64,000 nt of DNA from Nocardia acididurans (GTDB taxonomy: Bacteria > Actinomycetota > Actinomycetes > Mycobacteriales > Mycobacteriaceae), in contig NZ_JAERRJ010000006.1 in NCBI RefSeq assembly GCF_016741815.1, positions 124,001-188,000 of the forward strand, written 5' to 3'. Positions 41,173 through 50,469 of the stretch are shown here, piece by piece. The position numbers and the translations under genes were made by a program. Each line of letters begins with the position of its first letter. The first letter of the stretch is position 1. Under the pieces are notes generated by a model. The model was not told the origin of the DNA and did not search any database. It was given only the letters and a program-made list of their open reading frames with translations.

Positions 41173-41277
41173 CTTGTCAGGAGCCACCGACCGAATCGGC
41201 GAAGCCACCGGAAAACGACGACGCCGGTCGGCTCGAGCCCACTGCTCGAATCGACCGGCGCGGAAGTCTGTGTGTGG

Positions 41278-41949
41278 TTACTTGGCCTGCACTGTCGCGA
41301 TGCGGTTCGTCAGCATGGTGACGAACGGCGCGCGATCGAGGGTCTTCTGCTCGTAATCCAGCAGGGCAGCCAGATCGTCGACGGTGAGCTGACGCAGTCG
41401 GGCCCGCAGCTGGGCGATGCTCAGCTCCGAGTAACCGAAGCGCGCGGCGACCTCGGGTTCGATGACGCCGACGCCGTTGCTGTGGCCGTTCGTGGCGGCC
41501 AGGGTTTCGGCGGGCGGTTCCGCGACGGCGGGCTCGGCGGCGACAGGTTCTTCGGCGACGGGTTCGGCGGGCTCTTCGACAACGCTCGCCGGTTCGGCAG
41601 CCTCCTGCACGGCCGATTCGACGGCGGATTCCTCTTCCGTAAAGAGGTCGAAACGGCTCTGGCGTACCGATTCCGAAGCGGCGCTGGGAGTTTGCTCGAA
41701 CTCCTCGTCCTCATCGAAGGTGGCCCACGCGGGCTGTTCTTCCGGCTGATTCAGCAAACGGTCGAAAACGGCGTCGCCTTTGAGAGCGAGGCTGGTCACG
41801 AACTGCTGCACATGCATTGTCGTCTGCAGCATCTGGCTGATGGCGGTGATCGGGAAATTGATTGCGGTGGTCGGTAGCCGACGAGTTTCCTCGAGGGCGT
41901 AGACAGCAGCCCCGGCGGCGACCCGGGCCAGGAACGGAGGTCGGAACAT
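41278..41949 (-). CDS. Lipid-droplet-associated protein (Rv1109c type)
   Basis: A 223-residue protein in the position of Rv1109c next to ispH. The N-terminal half has amphipathic helices (RPPFLARVAAGAAVYALEETRRLP, ISQMLQTTMHVQQFVTSLALKGD) of the type that coats storage lipid droplets; homologues in Rhodococcus are major droplet proteins. The middle is acidic and Glu/Ala/Pro-rich (about 95-165), and the C-terminus ends in a short helical SELSIAQLRARLRQLTVDDLAALLDYE domain like a three-helix DNA- or protein-binding module. The ATG at 41949 (MFRPPFLAR) is chosen over upstream codons because the family begins there. Surface of triacylglycerol droplets is the expected location. Confidence 0.82.
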   Translation of the reverse strand: MFRPPFLARVAAGAAVYALEETRRLPTTAINFPITAISQMLQTTMHVQQFVTSLALKGDAVFDRLLNQPEEQPAWATFDEDEEFEQTPSAASESVRQSRFDLFTEEESAVESAVQEAAEPASVVEEPAEPVAEEPVAAEPAVAEPPAETLAATNGHSNGVGVIEPEVAARFGYSELSIAQLRARLRQLTVDDLAALLDYEQKTLDRAPFVTMLTNRIATVQAK

Positions 41950-42063
41950 GCCCATAGCCTGCCCGAAACGCCGTGTGATGCATAGGTGAGAACTCACGAA
42001 ATGTGATTCTGATACCAACCTCCGCCCCGATGCGCGTCACCCCGCACACGTATTCTGTGGGGC

Positions 42064-43065
42064 ATGTCCTCGGCAATCCCTTTGAACGTCGGAATCGTCC
42101 GGTCGCCGTCGGGTGCCGCCGACGGCTCGAAACGTGTACTGCTCGCCGAACCGCGTGGCTACTGCGCCGGTGTGGATCGCGCGGTGGAGACGGTGGAGAA
42201 GGCGCTCGAAAAGCACGGCGCCCCGCTCTATGTGCGCAAGGAGATCGTGCACAACCGGCACGTGGTGGAGACGCTACGGGAGCGCGGCGTGATCTTCGTC
42301 GACGAGACCGACGAGGTGCCGCACGGCGCGGTCGTGGTCTTCTCCGCGCACGGCGTGTCCCCGATGGTGCACGAGTCCGCGGCCGCGCGGGAACTGCACA
42401 CCATCGACGCCACCTGCCCGCTGGTCACCAAGGTGCACCAGGAGGCCAAGCGCTTCGCACGCGACGACTTCGACATCCTGCTCATCGGCCACGAGGGGCA
42501 CGAGGAGGTCGAGGGCACCGCGGGTGAGGCCCCCGATCACGTGCAGCTCGTGGACGGCCCCGACGCGGTCGACAATGTCACCGTGCGCGACGAGAACAAG
42601 GTGATCTGGCTCTCCCAGACCACGCTCTCGGTCGACGAGACCATGGAAACCGTGCAGCGCCTGCGGCAGAAGTTCCCGAAGCTGCAGGATCCGCCGAGCG
42701 ACGACATCTGCTACGCCACCTCCAACCGGCAGACCGCGGTGAAGGCGATGGCCCCCGAATGCGATCTGGTGATCGTGGTGGGTTCGCGCAACTCCTCCAA
42801 CTCGGTCCGCCTGGTCGAGGTCGCGCTGAGCGCGGGCGCTCGTGCCGCCCACCTGGTCGACTACGCCCGCGAGGTCGACACCGCCTGGCTCGAGGGCGTG
42901 GGCACCGTCGGCGTCACCTCCGGCGCCTCGGTTCCCGAGATCCTCGTCGAGGGCGTGCTCGAACTGCTCGCCCAGCACGGCTTCGGCACCGTCCAGCCGG
43001 TGACCACCGCCAACGAGACCCTGGTGTTCTCCCTGCCCCGCGAGCTGCGCGCCGCCCGGCAGTAA
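42064..43065 (+). CDS. ispH: 4-hydroxy-3-methylbut-2-enyl diphosphate reductase
   Basis: Last enzyme of the MEP pathway, producing isopentenyl and dimethylallyl diphosphate through a [4Fe-4S] cluster. A 333-residue product with the three cluster cysteines in [16 protein letters not shown] and ICYATSNRQ, plus VFSAHGVSP and RNSSNSVRL phosphate-binding segments. The N-terminal extension (about 22 residues) is usual for actinobacteria. TATTCT lies 7 bases before the ATG, a leaderless signal. Together with the Z-prenyl synthase 22 kb away it supplies polyprenyl carriers. It is divergent from the lipid-droplet gene and ends in a strong hairpin. Confidence 0.97.
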   Translation: MSSAIPLNVGIVRSPSGAADGSKRVLLAEPRGYCAGVDRAVETVEKALEKHGAPLYVRKEIVHNRHVVETLRERGVIFVDETDEVPHGAVVVFSAHGVSPMVHESAAARELHTIDATCPLVTKVHQEAKRFARDDFDILLIGHEGHEEVEGTAGEAPDHVQLVDGPDAVDNVTVRDENKVIWLSQTTLSVDETMETVQRLRQKFPKLQDPPSDDICYATSNRQTAVKAMAPECDLVIVVGSRNSSNSVRLVEVALSAGARAAHLVDYAREVDTAWLEGVGTVGVTSGASVPEILVEGVLELLAQHGFGTVQPVTTANETLVFSLPRELRAARQ

Positions 43066-43081
43066 CCAGCCTTTCGAACGA

Positions 43082-43112
43082 ACGAATCCCCGCACCAGGT
43101 GCGGGGATTCGT
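43082..43112. terminator. Bidirectional terminator between ispH and the DUF6542 gene
   Basis: ACGAATCCCCGCA (43082-43094) and TGCGGGGATTCGT (43100-43112) form a perfect 13-base stem with loop CCAGG, 17 bases after the ispH stop. The A/T-rich outer base pairs act as weak A- and T-tracts for both directions. Confidence 0.8.
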
Positions 43113-43133
43113 CGTATGCGGGGATCCGTGCCC

Positions 43134-44183
43134 TCAGCGTTCGATGCGGCCCGAATCGCGTTCGCGGTAGCGGACATTCGGGCGGGGGTGTGGGGGCAGT
43201 TCGCCGTTGGGGCTGCGGCGGCGACGGGGTTCGGCGACCGGGTTGGCGGCGCGGTCCGGGTTCGCGCGGCGCTCGCCCGCCGGGGCGGCGCGGCGCTCGG
43301 CGGGGGGTTTGCGGTTCGGGGTGGCCTGGCGGTCCGCGGCGGGGTTGGCGGCGCGCTGGCGGTCGCCTCGCGAACGATCCGCTGCGGCAGGACGTTCGGC
43401 CGTGGCCGGGCGTTCCGTGCGCGAGCGTTCGGTGGCCGGGCGATCGCCGCGGCTGCGGTCGGTGGCGGCGCGCTGGCGGTCGGCGGGCTTGCGGTCGGTT
43501 GCCGAGCGGCTCGGGTTGCTCACGCGCGGTGGGCGTTCGGCGGTCCGGCCGGCGGGGCGCCGGGATGCGCGCGGGGTGGCTTCCGCGTCGGTCTCGGCGT
43601 CCGGGGTGGCGTCGGCATTGCTCCGGAAGCGTCGTCTGGCCGGGTCCTTGGCGTCGGCGGCGCGGGTGCGCTGGCCGCGCGCGGCGGCGGCCGGACGGGA
43701 GGTGCGGGCGCGCGGCTTGCGAGCGCCGTCGCCGTTCGCCTCCTGCTCGCGACGGTGCAGCACCATCCGGCCCGCCCCGATGGCCAGCACCAGCACGGTG
43801 GCCAGCGCCATCGTGGGGAAGCGGTTCACCAGTGGGATGACCAGGTTCAGCAGGATCTCCTTGGTGCCCAGCCCGCCCGATTCGCCGAGCATGAGCTGAT
43901 ACGCCACCGGAACCGCGACGAACAAAAGCAGCGGCGGCTGCACCAGGGTGGTGAACAGACCGCGGTATCGGACGATCAGCACCGCGATCACGCAGCCGAT
44001 CACATACAGCGCGCCGAAGGTGTTGGTGAGCTGATTGCCGCTCTGCGAATCGATGAAGAAACCGATAACCGTGCAGGTCACCGCAACCAGCACTGCCGCT
44101 CCGGCCGGGACGCCCGGTACCGACGGCAGGATCGACCGGTGCGACGGGGGCACCTCGGCTCGCTCGTTTTGGGTAACTGCCAC
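43134..44183 (-). CDS. DUF6542 membrane protein with long basic disordered tail
   Basis: About 349 residues, in the position of Rv1111c. Residues 20-140 contain four to five membrane helices (AGAAVLVAVTCTVIGFFID, GALYVIGCVIAVLIVRYRG, PPLLLFVAVPVAYQLML, MALATVLVLAIGAGRMV). From about residue 145 to the end the protein is a highly basic low-complexity tail made of Arg, Ala, Pro, Asp and Thr with loose repeats (DRSRGDR twice, ATERSRTERPATAERP). The tail should be cytosolic and could bind nucleic acid or acidic partners. TAGTGT lies 7 bases before GTG 44183 (leaderless), which is preferred over GTG 44192. Confidence 0.8.
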   Translation of the reverse strand: MAVTQNERAEVPPSHRSILPSVPGVPAGAAVLVAVTCTVIGFFIDSQSGNQLTNTFGALYVIGCVIAVLIVRYRGLFTTLVQPPLLLFVAVPVAYQLMLGESGGLGTKEILLNLVIPLVNRFPTMALATVLVLAIGAGRMVLHRREQEANGDGARKPRARTSRPAAAARGQRTRAADAKDPARRRFRSNADATPDAETDAEATPRASRRPAGRTAERPPRVSNPSRSATDRKPADRQRAATDRSRGDRPATERSRTERPATAERPAAADRSRGDRQRAANPAADRQATPNRKPPAERRAAPAGERRANPDRAANPVAEPRRRRSPNGELPPHPRPNVRYRERDSGRIER

Positions 44184-44276
44184 GATCTGCACACTAAATC
44201 ATTGCGCTGCTTTGCGAGGTAGACGACATCACGCGGGTGTGAAGGAACCCTCACCCGCGGCTGCCGGAGACCCTGC

Positions 44277-45419
44277 CTACGAGTTCACATTCTCGGCGAA
44301 TCCAACCGCGCGCGGCCACGTTTCCACCCGCCCGATTTCCGGTACGGGCGCGTCGGCTATCTCCAGTTCGTGGAGTTTGCGGGCCGTCACCATGACCCGT
44401 GATTCCACCGACGCCACCGTGTGGTTGAAGGCGTCCACCGCCTTGCCCAGCTGCGAGCCCAGGCGATCCAGATGTTTCCCGGTGGTGGCGAGCCGGGTGT
44501 AGAGCTCCCGGCCGAGTTGCTGGATCAATGCCATATCCGCGGTGAGCGCCTCCTGCCGCCAGCCCAGCGCGACCGTGCGCAGCAGAGCCATGAGCGTGGT
44601 GGGCGTGGCGAGAACCACATTCCGGGAGAAGGCGTACTCGAGCAGATTCGAATCGGTGCCGAGCGCGGCGTCGAGGAACGGATCGCCGGGCACGAACAGC
44701 ACCACGAACTCCGGGGCGGGATCGAAGGCCGTCCAATACTCCTTGGCCGCCAGCTGATCGACATGGTTGCGCAGATGCCGGGCGTGCTTGGCCAGATGCC
44801 CGTCGCGTTCGCGGGGGTCCTCGGTGCCCGCGGCGTCCAGGTAGGCCGAGAACGGCACCTTGGAATCCACCACGATCTGCCGCCCGCCCGCCAGCCGCAC
44901 CACCATGTCCGGCCGCACCACGCCGTCGACGCCGGCGCGGCGGGTGACCTGGGTGTCGAAATCGCAGTGCTTGGTCATGCCCGCGAGCTCCACCACCCGC
45001 TCCAACTGGATCTCACCCCATCGGCCGCGCACCTGCGGCGCCCGCAGCGCGGCCACCAACTGCCCGGTCTGCGTGGACAGCTGATGCGACATCCGCTGCA
45101 TGCCCGCAACCTGTTCGCGCAGGCCCGAATACGCGTTGATGCGGTTGTGCTCGACCTCCTGGATATGCCGGTTCAGCGTGCCCACGGCTTCGCGCAGCGG
45201 CTCCACCAGCGTCCCGATGGCATGGGACTGCCGCCGCGCCGCATCCTCACTGGCCACGCTGAGCGACTGCCGCAGCATCCGCTCGTTGTCGCGCATGGCC
45301 GCTAATCGCGCCTCGGCCATCGCCCCGCGCTGCCCTGCCCGCGCGGCATGCCCGAGCCAGCCCACGGCCGACCCGGCGAGGAACACCAACAGCAGCGCAA
45401 ACAGCATCGGTGCGGTCAT
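44277..45419 (-). CDS. rmuC: RmuC-family DNA recombination protein
   Basis: About 380 residues. One N-terminal membrane helix (LFALLLVFLAGSAVGWLG), a coiled-coil stretch (about 40-120) and the RmuC nuclease-like domain with RGRWGEIQLERVVELAGM, IVVDSKVPFSAYLDA, FVPGDPFLDAAL and NVVLATPTTLMALLRTVALGWRQE. RmuC limits genome rearrangement and is thought to be an endonuclease on unusual DNA. The ATG at 45419 is preferred; a frame 16 codons longer is possible. It is divergent from sbcD, so the locus combines three DNA-end processing systems (with xseAB nearby). Confidence 0.93.
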   Translation of the reverse strand: MTAPMLFALLLVFLAGSAVGWLGHAARAGQRGAMAEARLAAMRDNERMLRQSLSVASEDAARRQSHAIGTLVEPLREAVGTLNRHIQEVEHNRINAYSGLREQVAGMQRMSHQLSTQTGQLVAALRAPQVRGRWGEIQLERVVELAGMTKHCDFDTQVTRRAGVDGVVRPDMVVRLAGGRQIVVDSKVPFSAYLDAAGTEDPRERDGHLAKHARHLRNHVDQLAAKEYWTAFDPAPEFVVLFVPGDPFLDAALGTDSNLLEYAFSRNVVLATPTTLMALLRTVALGWRQEALTADMALIQQLGRELYTRLATTGKHLDRLGSQLGKAVDAFNHTVASVESRVMVTARKLHELEIADAPVPEIGRVETWPRAVGFAENVNS

Positions 45420-45675
45420 GAGTGCAGATAGTGCCGCATGCCACCGACAAACTAGTGAATTCAGCAACCGTTCGGCATCTTTCGCCTGGATTGTCGTGTG
45501 TCCCGGCGAAGCACGCCGTGACGGTTACGTCCGTCACCAAGCCCGCTCGGCGGCAATGATTCGGCGCGCCAACCCGATTCCCCGGGCGACCTTCGCGCAA
45601 TACACCGGCGTGTTTCGGCCTCGGCGCGCGGGTTATCGATCGACTTGTCGGAGCGATCGCCTAGCGTCTCGAGTC
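45420..45675. promoter_or_regulatory. Divergent promoter region of rmuC and sbcD
   Basis: A 256-base gap. On the plus strand TAGCGT (45662-45667) lies 8 bases before the sbcD ATG, giving a probable leaderless start. The rmuC side has no clear ribosome site or -10. No dyad resembling an SOS (LexA) box was seen. Confidence 0.4.
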
Positions 45676-47001
45676 ATGCGCATCCTGCACACCTCCGACT
45701 GGCATATCGGCCGCACCTTCCACGGTGTCGATCTGCTTGCCGACCAGGAGTGTTCGCTGCGGGCCGTTGCCGAACTGGTGGCCGCCGAACGGGTGGATGT
45801 GGTGGTGCTGCCCGGCGACGTCTACGACCGCTCCATTCCGAGTGCGGACGCGATCGCCGTATGCAATAGGGGATTCGAGGCAATTCGGGCAGCCGGGGCA
45901 ACCATTGTGGCGACTTCCGGCAATCACGATTCACCCACCCGGCTGGGAGCGCTGGGCACTTTCGCGGCCGCGGGCGGTTTGCACCTGCGATGCGCGATCA
46001 AGGACGTGGCACGGCCCGTACTGCTGTCGGACGAGCACGGAGAGGTCGCCTTCTACGGCATTCCGTATCTGGAGCCGGATATCACCCGCGTCGAACTGGG
46101 TGTGCCCCAGGCGCGTTCGCACGCCGAAATCCTGGACGCGGCCATGGGCCTGATCCGCCACGACCTGGCCGCCCGATCCGGCCTGCGCTCGGTGGTGCTG
46201 GCGCATGCCTTCGTCGTCGGCGGGGAAGCGACCGGGTCGGAGCGCTCCATTTCCGTCGGCGGCGTCGAGACGGTGCCGCAGTCGGCATTCGACGGCATCG
46301 ACTATGTGGCGCTCGGCCACCTGCACTCCCCGCAAACCCTCTCGGATTCGGTCCGCTATTCCGGTTCCCCCCTGCCGTATTCGTTCGGCGAGCGTTCGCA
46401 CCGCAAAGCGGTCTGGATCATCGACCTGGACGCGTCCGGTCTCGCCGGGGTCACTCGCCACGAGCTGCCGGTGGTGCGCGGCCTGTCCCAGCTCACCGGT
46501 GAGCTCGACACCCTCCTCACCGCGCCCGAGCACACCGGGGCCGAATCCCATTACGTCTCAGCGACACTCACCGACCATGCCCGCCCGGTGGATGCCCTGC
46601 GCCGCCTGCGCGAGCGCTTCCCGCATGCCGTCCACGTGGAATGGCAACGCCCCGAAGGCAATCCCGAACTCCGCTACCGGGAGCGCGTCCACGGCCGCCG
46701 CGACGCCGAGATCGCGCACAGCTTCCTCACCGATGTGCGCGGCGCGCCCACCGCCGGTGAGATGACCTGGGTCGAACGCGCCCTCGCCGCCGCGGTCCGG
46801 GAGACGGACGGCCTGAACCGAGCGGTCGCCGAGGCAGACTCGGCTTCCTTCGCCTCCGCCGCGGTCCGTGCCGCGAAACGAGACGATGCGGCCAGTGCGG
46901 CGGACTCCCGCCCGGTCGATGCGGCCGGTGCGGCGGAAGAGCCGCCAGGGCTGTTCGACGACTTCGAAAGTGGCGGTCCGGCTGCTGGATTGACCGCATG
47001 A
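45676..47001 (+). CDS. sbcD: SbcD (Mre11-type) nuclease subunit
   Basis: A 441-residue metallophosphoesterase that, with SbcC, cuts DNA hairpins and protein-blocked ends. All phosphoesterase motifs are visible: HTSDWHIG at the start, PGDVYDRSIPSADA, SGNHDSPTRL, VVLAHAFV and ALGHLHSPQ. A C-terminal extension of about 60 residues (Ala/Asp/Arg-rich, ending PPGLFDDFES) goes beyond the usual fold. sbcC starts 95 bases downstream on the same strand, so both are probably one operon. Confidence 0.95.
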   Translation: MRILHTSDWHIGRTFHGVDLLADQECSLRAVAELVAAERVDVVVLPGDVYDRSIPSADAIAVCNRGFEAIRAAGATIVATSGNHDSPTRLGALGTFAAAGGLHLRCAIKDVARPVLLSDEHGEVAFYGIPYLEPDITRVELGVPQARSHAEILDAAMGLIRHDLAARSGLRSVVLAHAFVVGGEATGSERSISVGGVETVPQSAFDGIDYVALGHLHSPQTLSDSVRYSGSPLPYSFGERSHRKAVWIIDLDASGLAGVTRHELPVVRGLSQLTGELDTLLTAPEHTGAESHYVSATLTDHARPVDALRRLRERFPHAVHVEWQRPEGNPELRYRERVHGRRDAEIAHSFLTDVRGAPTAGEMTWVERALAAAVRETDGLNRAVAEADSASFASAAVRAAKRDDAASAADSRPVDAAGAAEEPPGLFDDFESGGPAAGLTA

Positions 47002-47095
47002 GCGGATTCGCGCGGGGCGCTGCGGCGTGTCCGTTGGGTAGTGGTGTGCGCCGGGTTGTTGGATGGGGCGTGGCGGAGAGGGAAGGGAGCGCCGC

Positions 47096-50000
47096 GTGCG
47101 GCTGCATCGACTGGAACTGACCGCCTTCGGTCCGTTCGCCGAGACCGCCGTGGTGGACTTCGACGAACTCGGGGCCGACGGCCTGTTCCTGCTGCACGGG
47201 CAGACCGGGGCGGGCAAGACCACCGTGCTCGACGCGATCGCCTTCGCGCTGTATGGCAGCGTGCCCGGAGCACGTGCGGAGAGCAAGCGCCTGCATTCCG
47301 ATCACGCCGACGACCAGACCCCGCCTCGCGTCCAGCTGGAGGCCACCATCGGCGGCCGCCGCCTGCGGCTGATCCGCACCCCCGAATTCCAGCGGCCGAG
47401 CAAACGCGCCAAGAGCGGCTGGGTGCGCGAGAACGCCTCCGCGACCCTGGAATGGCTGGACGGTCGCGGTCAGAACCTCTCGCGCATCCCCGATATCGGC
47501 GACGAGGTGCTGCGCCTGCTCGGCATGAGCGCCGACCAGTTCTTCCAGGTCGTCCTGCTGCCGCAGGGAGATTTCGCCCGATTCCTGCGCGCCCACAACG
47601 AGGAACGCGAGAAGCTCCTCGAAAAGCTCTTCGACACCGAACGTTTCGGCACCGCCGAACAGTGGCTGGTCGACAAGCGCCGCGCGGGCGGAGCCGATCT
47701 CGACTCCCGCAAACAGAGCATCGACCGCCTCATCGCCCAGGTCGGCGTAGCCGCCGGCCTCCCCGCCACCGAAACCGCCGGCATCCTCGAATCCGTCGAC
47801 TGGTCCCAGCGCCTGCTCGCCTCCGCCCGCACCGCGCTGACGGCCACCACCGCCGAACGCGAACAGTGCCAAACGAATTCATCCCGAGCCCACACCGCCG
47901 CCGAAGCCGAGCGCCGCCTGCACGACCTGCACCGCCGCCGCACCGCCGCCCGCGCCCAACTCGACGCCTACACCGCCGGTGCAGCCACCCGCGCCGCCCT
48001 CGACGCCGAACTGGCCCTCGCCCGCCGCGCCGAACCGGTCGCCGCCGCCCTCGCCGAGGCCCGCGCCGCCGCGACAGTCCTCCGCCGCCGGGAGACCGAC
48101 GCCGTGCGCGCCGCCGAGCAACTCGCTGATCGCCTGCTCCAGCCCGCCAGCGCTGAACTGGACGGAACCGGCTGGGCTGCCCTCGATCTCGCTTCCGGAG
48201 AACTCGCCGGCACAGACTTCGCCGCCGATCTCGGGGCGCTCGAGCCCGCAGCGGCCGAGAACGGACCGGGCGCTGCGCCTCGACCGGGCGCTACGCCTCG
48301 ACCGGGCGATGCCTCCGGGGCGGGCGATGCGGTCGAGCGCCACGCACCGCGCGGCCTGGAGGCGGCACTTCGGGGGTGGAGCGCGCAGATCGGCGCCTTG
48401 GACGAGGTGCGGTCGGACGCGGAATCGGCCACCGCCCTCACCGGTGAGCTGGCTCGATTGCGAACCGAGCAGTCCGAGCTGGCGGGGCGAATCACGGAAT
48501 TGCGGCGGCGACGGGACGCGGTGCCCGAAGCGCTTGCGGGCGTGCAGGTTCGGTTGCGCGAGTCGACCGACGCGGCGGCCGGACTGGCCGCCGTCGAGGC
48601 CGAGTGCGAGCGGTTGCGCACCGCGGCGAAGGCGGCGATCGAGTTGGAGCAGCGGCGCGGTGAGCTGGCGCGGGCCGGCGCGGCGTTCGAGGCGGCGCGG
48701 GTGGCGCATCTGGACGCACGGGAGCGCACGCTCGCACTGCGGGAGCAGCGGTTGGCGGGGATGGCCGCCGAGTTGGCCGTGGCGCTGGTGGCGGGGGAGC
48801 CGTGCGGTGTGTGCGGATCCGAGGACCATCCCGCGCCCGCACGGGCGACCGCACGGGCCGTGTCGAAGGATGCCGAGGACGCGGCGCTGGCGGATGAACG
48901 CAAGGCCGAGGCGGCCCGCGATCGCGCGGGGCAGCGGGTGGCAGAGCTGGAGCGGGCCATCGAAGTGCTGGTCGAACGTGGAGGGGACGCCGACAAGGCG
49001 GAATTGGCTGCCGCGCTGAATGATTCGGCCCAGCGGCAAGCCGAGGCGCGCAAGCTCGCGAGCCTGGTCGACGGCCTGACCGCCGAGTTCGAGCGGCTGC
49101 GCGCCGAGGAAACCCGTCTCCAGGACGATCTGCGTGAGTGCGAAAGCCGCGGTAGCGCGACGATGGAACGCGTGGTCGCCACCGACCGGCGGCTGGCCGA
49201 ACTGACCGAACGCCTGCGCGCGGCCGCGGGCGCGGACGGCACCGTCGACCGCCGCCGCACCCGATTGGAAGCACTGGTCGCCGCGGCCACCGCCGTCCGG
49301 GAGATGCGTGCCGAGGCCGCCACCGCCCGCGAGCAGGTCGCCGTTCTCGCCCTGCGTGTCGAAAAGCTCTCGTACGAAGCGGGTCTCGTCGAATCGGCGC
49401 CACCGGTCATGGGCGAGTCCGGCCCCGACTACACCGTGCTGGCCGAGTACGCCCGCGCCGTCGACGCCGCCTCCCGCACGGCGCGGCAGCAGGCCGATAT
49501 CGAAGCGAAGCTGGTCGAAGCCGATCGCGCCCGTGCGCACGCGGAGGCGGTGCTGGCCGAACCCGAGATCCGATCCGCCCCCGAGCCCGGCGATCTCCAG
49601 GCAGCGGAATCAGCTGCGGCCCAAGCCCAATCGGCGCTGGAACACGCGGTCGCCGCCCACGCCGAGGCCGCCCGCCGAGTGGAACAACTCGAAGACCTGT
49701 GCGGCCAGCTGTGGGCCGCCGTGGACCGCATCGCCCCCCTGCAGAAGGCCCACGACGAACTCTCCCGCCTCGCCGACGTGGTCTCCGGCCGTGGCGAGAA
49801 CAACCGCCGCATGTCGCTGCGCTCCTACGTCCTCGCGGCCCGCCTCGAAGAGGTGGCCCTCGCGGGCTCCGTCCGCCTCCGCCGAATGTCCGGCGGCCGT
49901 TACGAATTCGTCCACACCGACGCCGCCGGCTCGCACGGCCGCCGGGGCGGCCTCGGCCTCGACATCCGCGACGACTACACCGGAGCCATCCGCCCCGCCA

Positions 50001-50299
50001 AAACCCTCTCCGGCGGCGAAACCTTCATGGCCTCCCTGGCACTCGCCCTCGGCCTGGCCGATGTGGTCTCCGCCGAATCCGGTGGCCTGGTCATGGACAC
50101 CCTCTTCATCGACGAGGGCTTCGGCAGCCTCGACGCCGACACCCTCGACGCCGTCATGGGCGTCCTCGACGAACTCCGCTCCGGCGGCCGGGTGGTGGGC
50201 GTCGTCTCCCATGTGGACGAAATGCGCCAGCGCATCCCCAGCCGCCTGCACGTGATCCGCGGCCGCACCGGCTCCCGCCTGGAGACCACTGTCGCCTGA
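47096..50299 (+). CDS. sbcC: SbcC (Rad50-type) ATPase subunit
   Basis: A 1067-residue SMC-like ATPase, partner of SbcD. Walker A HGQTGAGKTT near residues 35-44, long antiparallel coiled coil (about 190-880), zinc-hook CGVC near 569 (EPCGVCGSEDHP), and the C-terminal half with signature KTLSGGETFMASLALALGLADV and Walker B DTLFIDEGFGSLD. The GTG at 47096 is chosen because the chain then begins VRLHRLELTAFGPF, the family start. An insert of about 20 residues near 390-408 is a short tandem repeat (PGAAPR, PGATPR, PGDASG) coded by an 18-base DNA repeat. Confidence 0.95.
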   Translation: MRLHRLELTAFGPFAETAVVDFDELGADGLFLLHGQTGAGKTTVLDAIAFALYGSVPGARAESKRLHSDHADDQTPPRVQLEATIGGRRLRLIRTPEFQRPSKRAKSGWVRENASATLEWLDGRGQNLSRIPDIGDEVLRLLGMSADQFFQVVLLPQGDFARFLRAHNEEREKLLEKLFDTERFGTAEQWLVDKRRAGGADLDSRKQSIDRLIAQVGVAAGLPATETAGILESVDWSQRLLASARTALTATTAEREQCQTNSSRAHTAAEAERRLHDLHRRRTAARAQLDAYTAGAATRAALDAELALARRAEPVAAALAEARAAATVLRRRETDAVRAAEQLADRLLQPASAELDGTGWAALDLASGELAGTDFAADLGALEPAAAENGPGAAPRPGATPRPGDASGAGDAVERHAPRGLEAALRGWSAQIGALDEVRSDAESATALTGELARLRTEQSELAGRITELRRRRDAVPEALAGVQVRLRESTDAAAGLAAVEAECERLRTAAKAAIELEQRRGELARAGAAFEAARVAHLDARERTLALREQRLAGMAAELAVALVAGEPCGVCGSEDHPAPARATARAVSKDAEDAALADERKAEAARDRAGQRVAELERAIEVLVERGGDADKAELAAALNDSAQRQAEARKLASLVDGLTAEFERLRAEETRLQDDLRECESRGSATMERVVATDRRLAELTERLRAAAGADGTVDRRRTRLEALVAAATAVREMRAEAATAREQVAVLALRVEKLSYEAGLVESAPPVMGESGPDYTVLAEYARAVDAASRTARQQADIEAKLVEADRARAHAEAVLAEPEIRSAPEPGDLQAAESAAAQAQSALEHAVAAHAEAARRVEQLEDLCGQLWAAVDRIAPLQKAHDELSRLADVVSGRGENNRRMSLRSYVLAARLEEVALAGSVRLRRMSGGRYEFVHTDAAGSHGRRGGLGLDIRDDYTGAIRPAKTLSGGETFMASLALALGLADVVSAESGGLVMDTLFIDEGFGSLDADTLDAVMGVLDELRSGGRVVGVVSHVDEMRQRIPSRLHVIRGRTGSRLETTVA
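48265..48318 (+). repeat. 18-base tandem repeat inside sbcC
   Basis: ACCGGGCGCTGCGCCTCG (48265-48282) is repeated with one change at 48283-48300 and, degenerated, at 48301-48318. It codes for a flexible Pro/Gly/Ala/Arg insert in the coiled coil and is likely to vary in copy number between strains. Confidence 0.6.
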
Positions 50300-50469
50300 T
50301 GCGTCACCGATATGAAGCAGCCCTGAAGGTCTTGTCTGGGCTCTGCTGGGCGGCAATGGGGCTCGGCCTCGTTCCGGTGCTGTCGGTCGACGCGGTCGGG
50401 TGGATCCGTATCCCGGCGGATTCGACTGACGCACAGGCGATCTACTCCGTTGGAGCCGCCTGGTCGTAG
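50299..50469 (+). CDS. Small one-helix protein overlapping the sbcC stop
   Basis: A 56-residue frame whose ATG overlaps the sbcC stop (TGATG), typical of translational coupling. The product MRHRYEAALKVLSGLCWAAM continues with a hydrophobic stretch (GLGLVPVLSVDAVGWIRI), so it may be a single-helix membrane protein. Its 3' end overlaps the convergent gene at 50442-50651 by 28 bases. No homologue is recognised; coding is plausible but not certain. Confidence 0.45.
   Translation: MRHRYEAALKVLSGLCWAAMGLGLVPVLSVDAVGWIRIPADSTDAQAIYSVGAAWS

Noticed and set aside
45420-45675. LexA/SOS box controlling rmuC or sbcDC
   Set aside because: No sequence resembling the actinobacterial SOS box was found in the gap.
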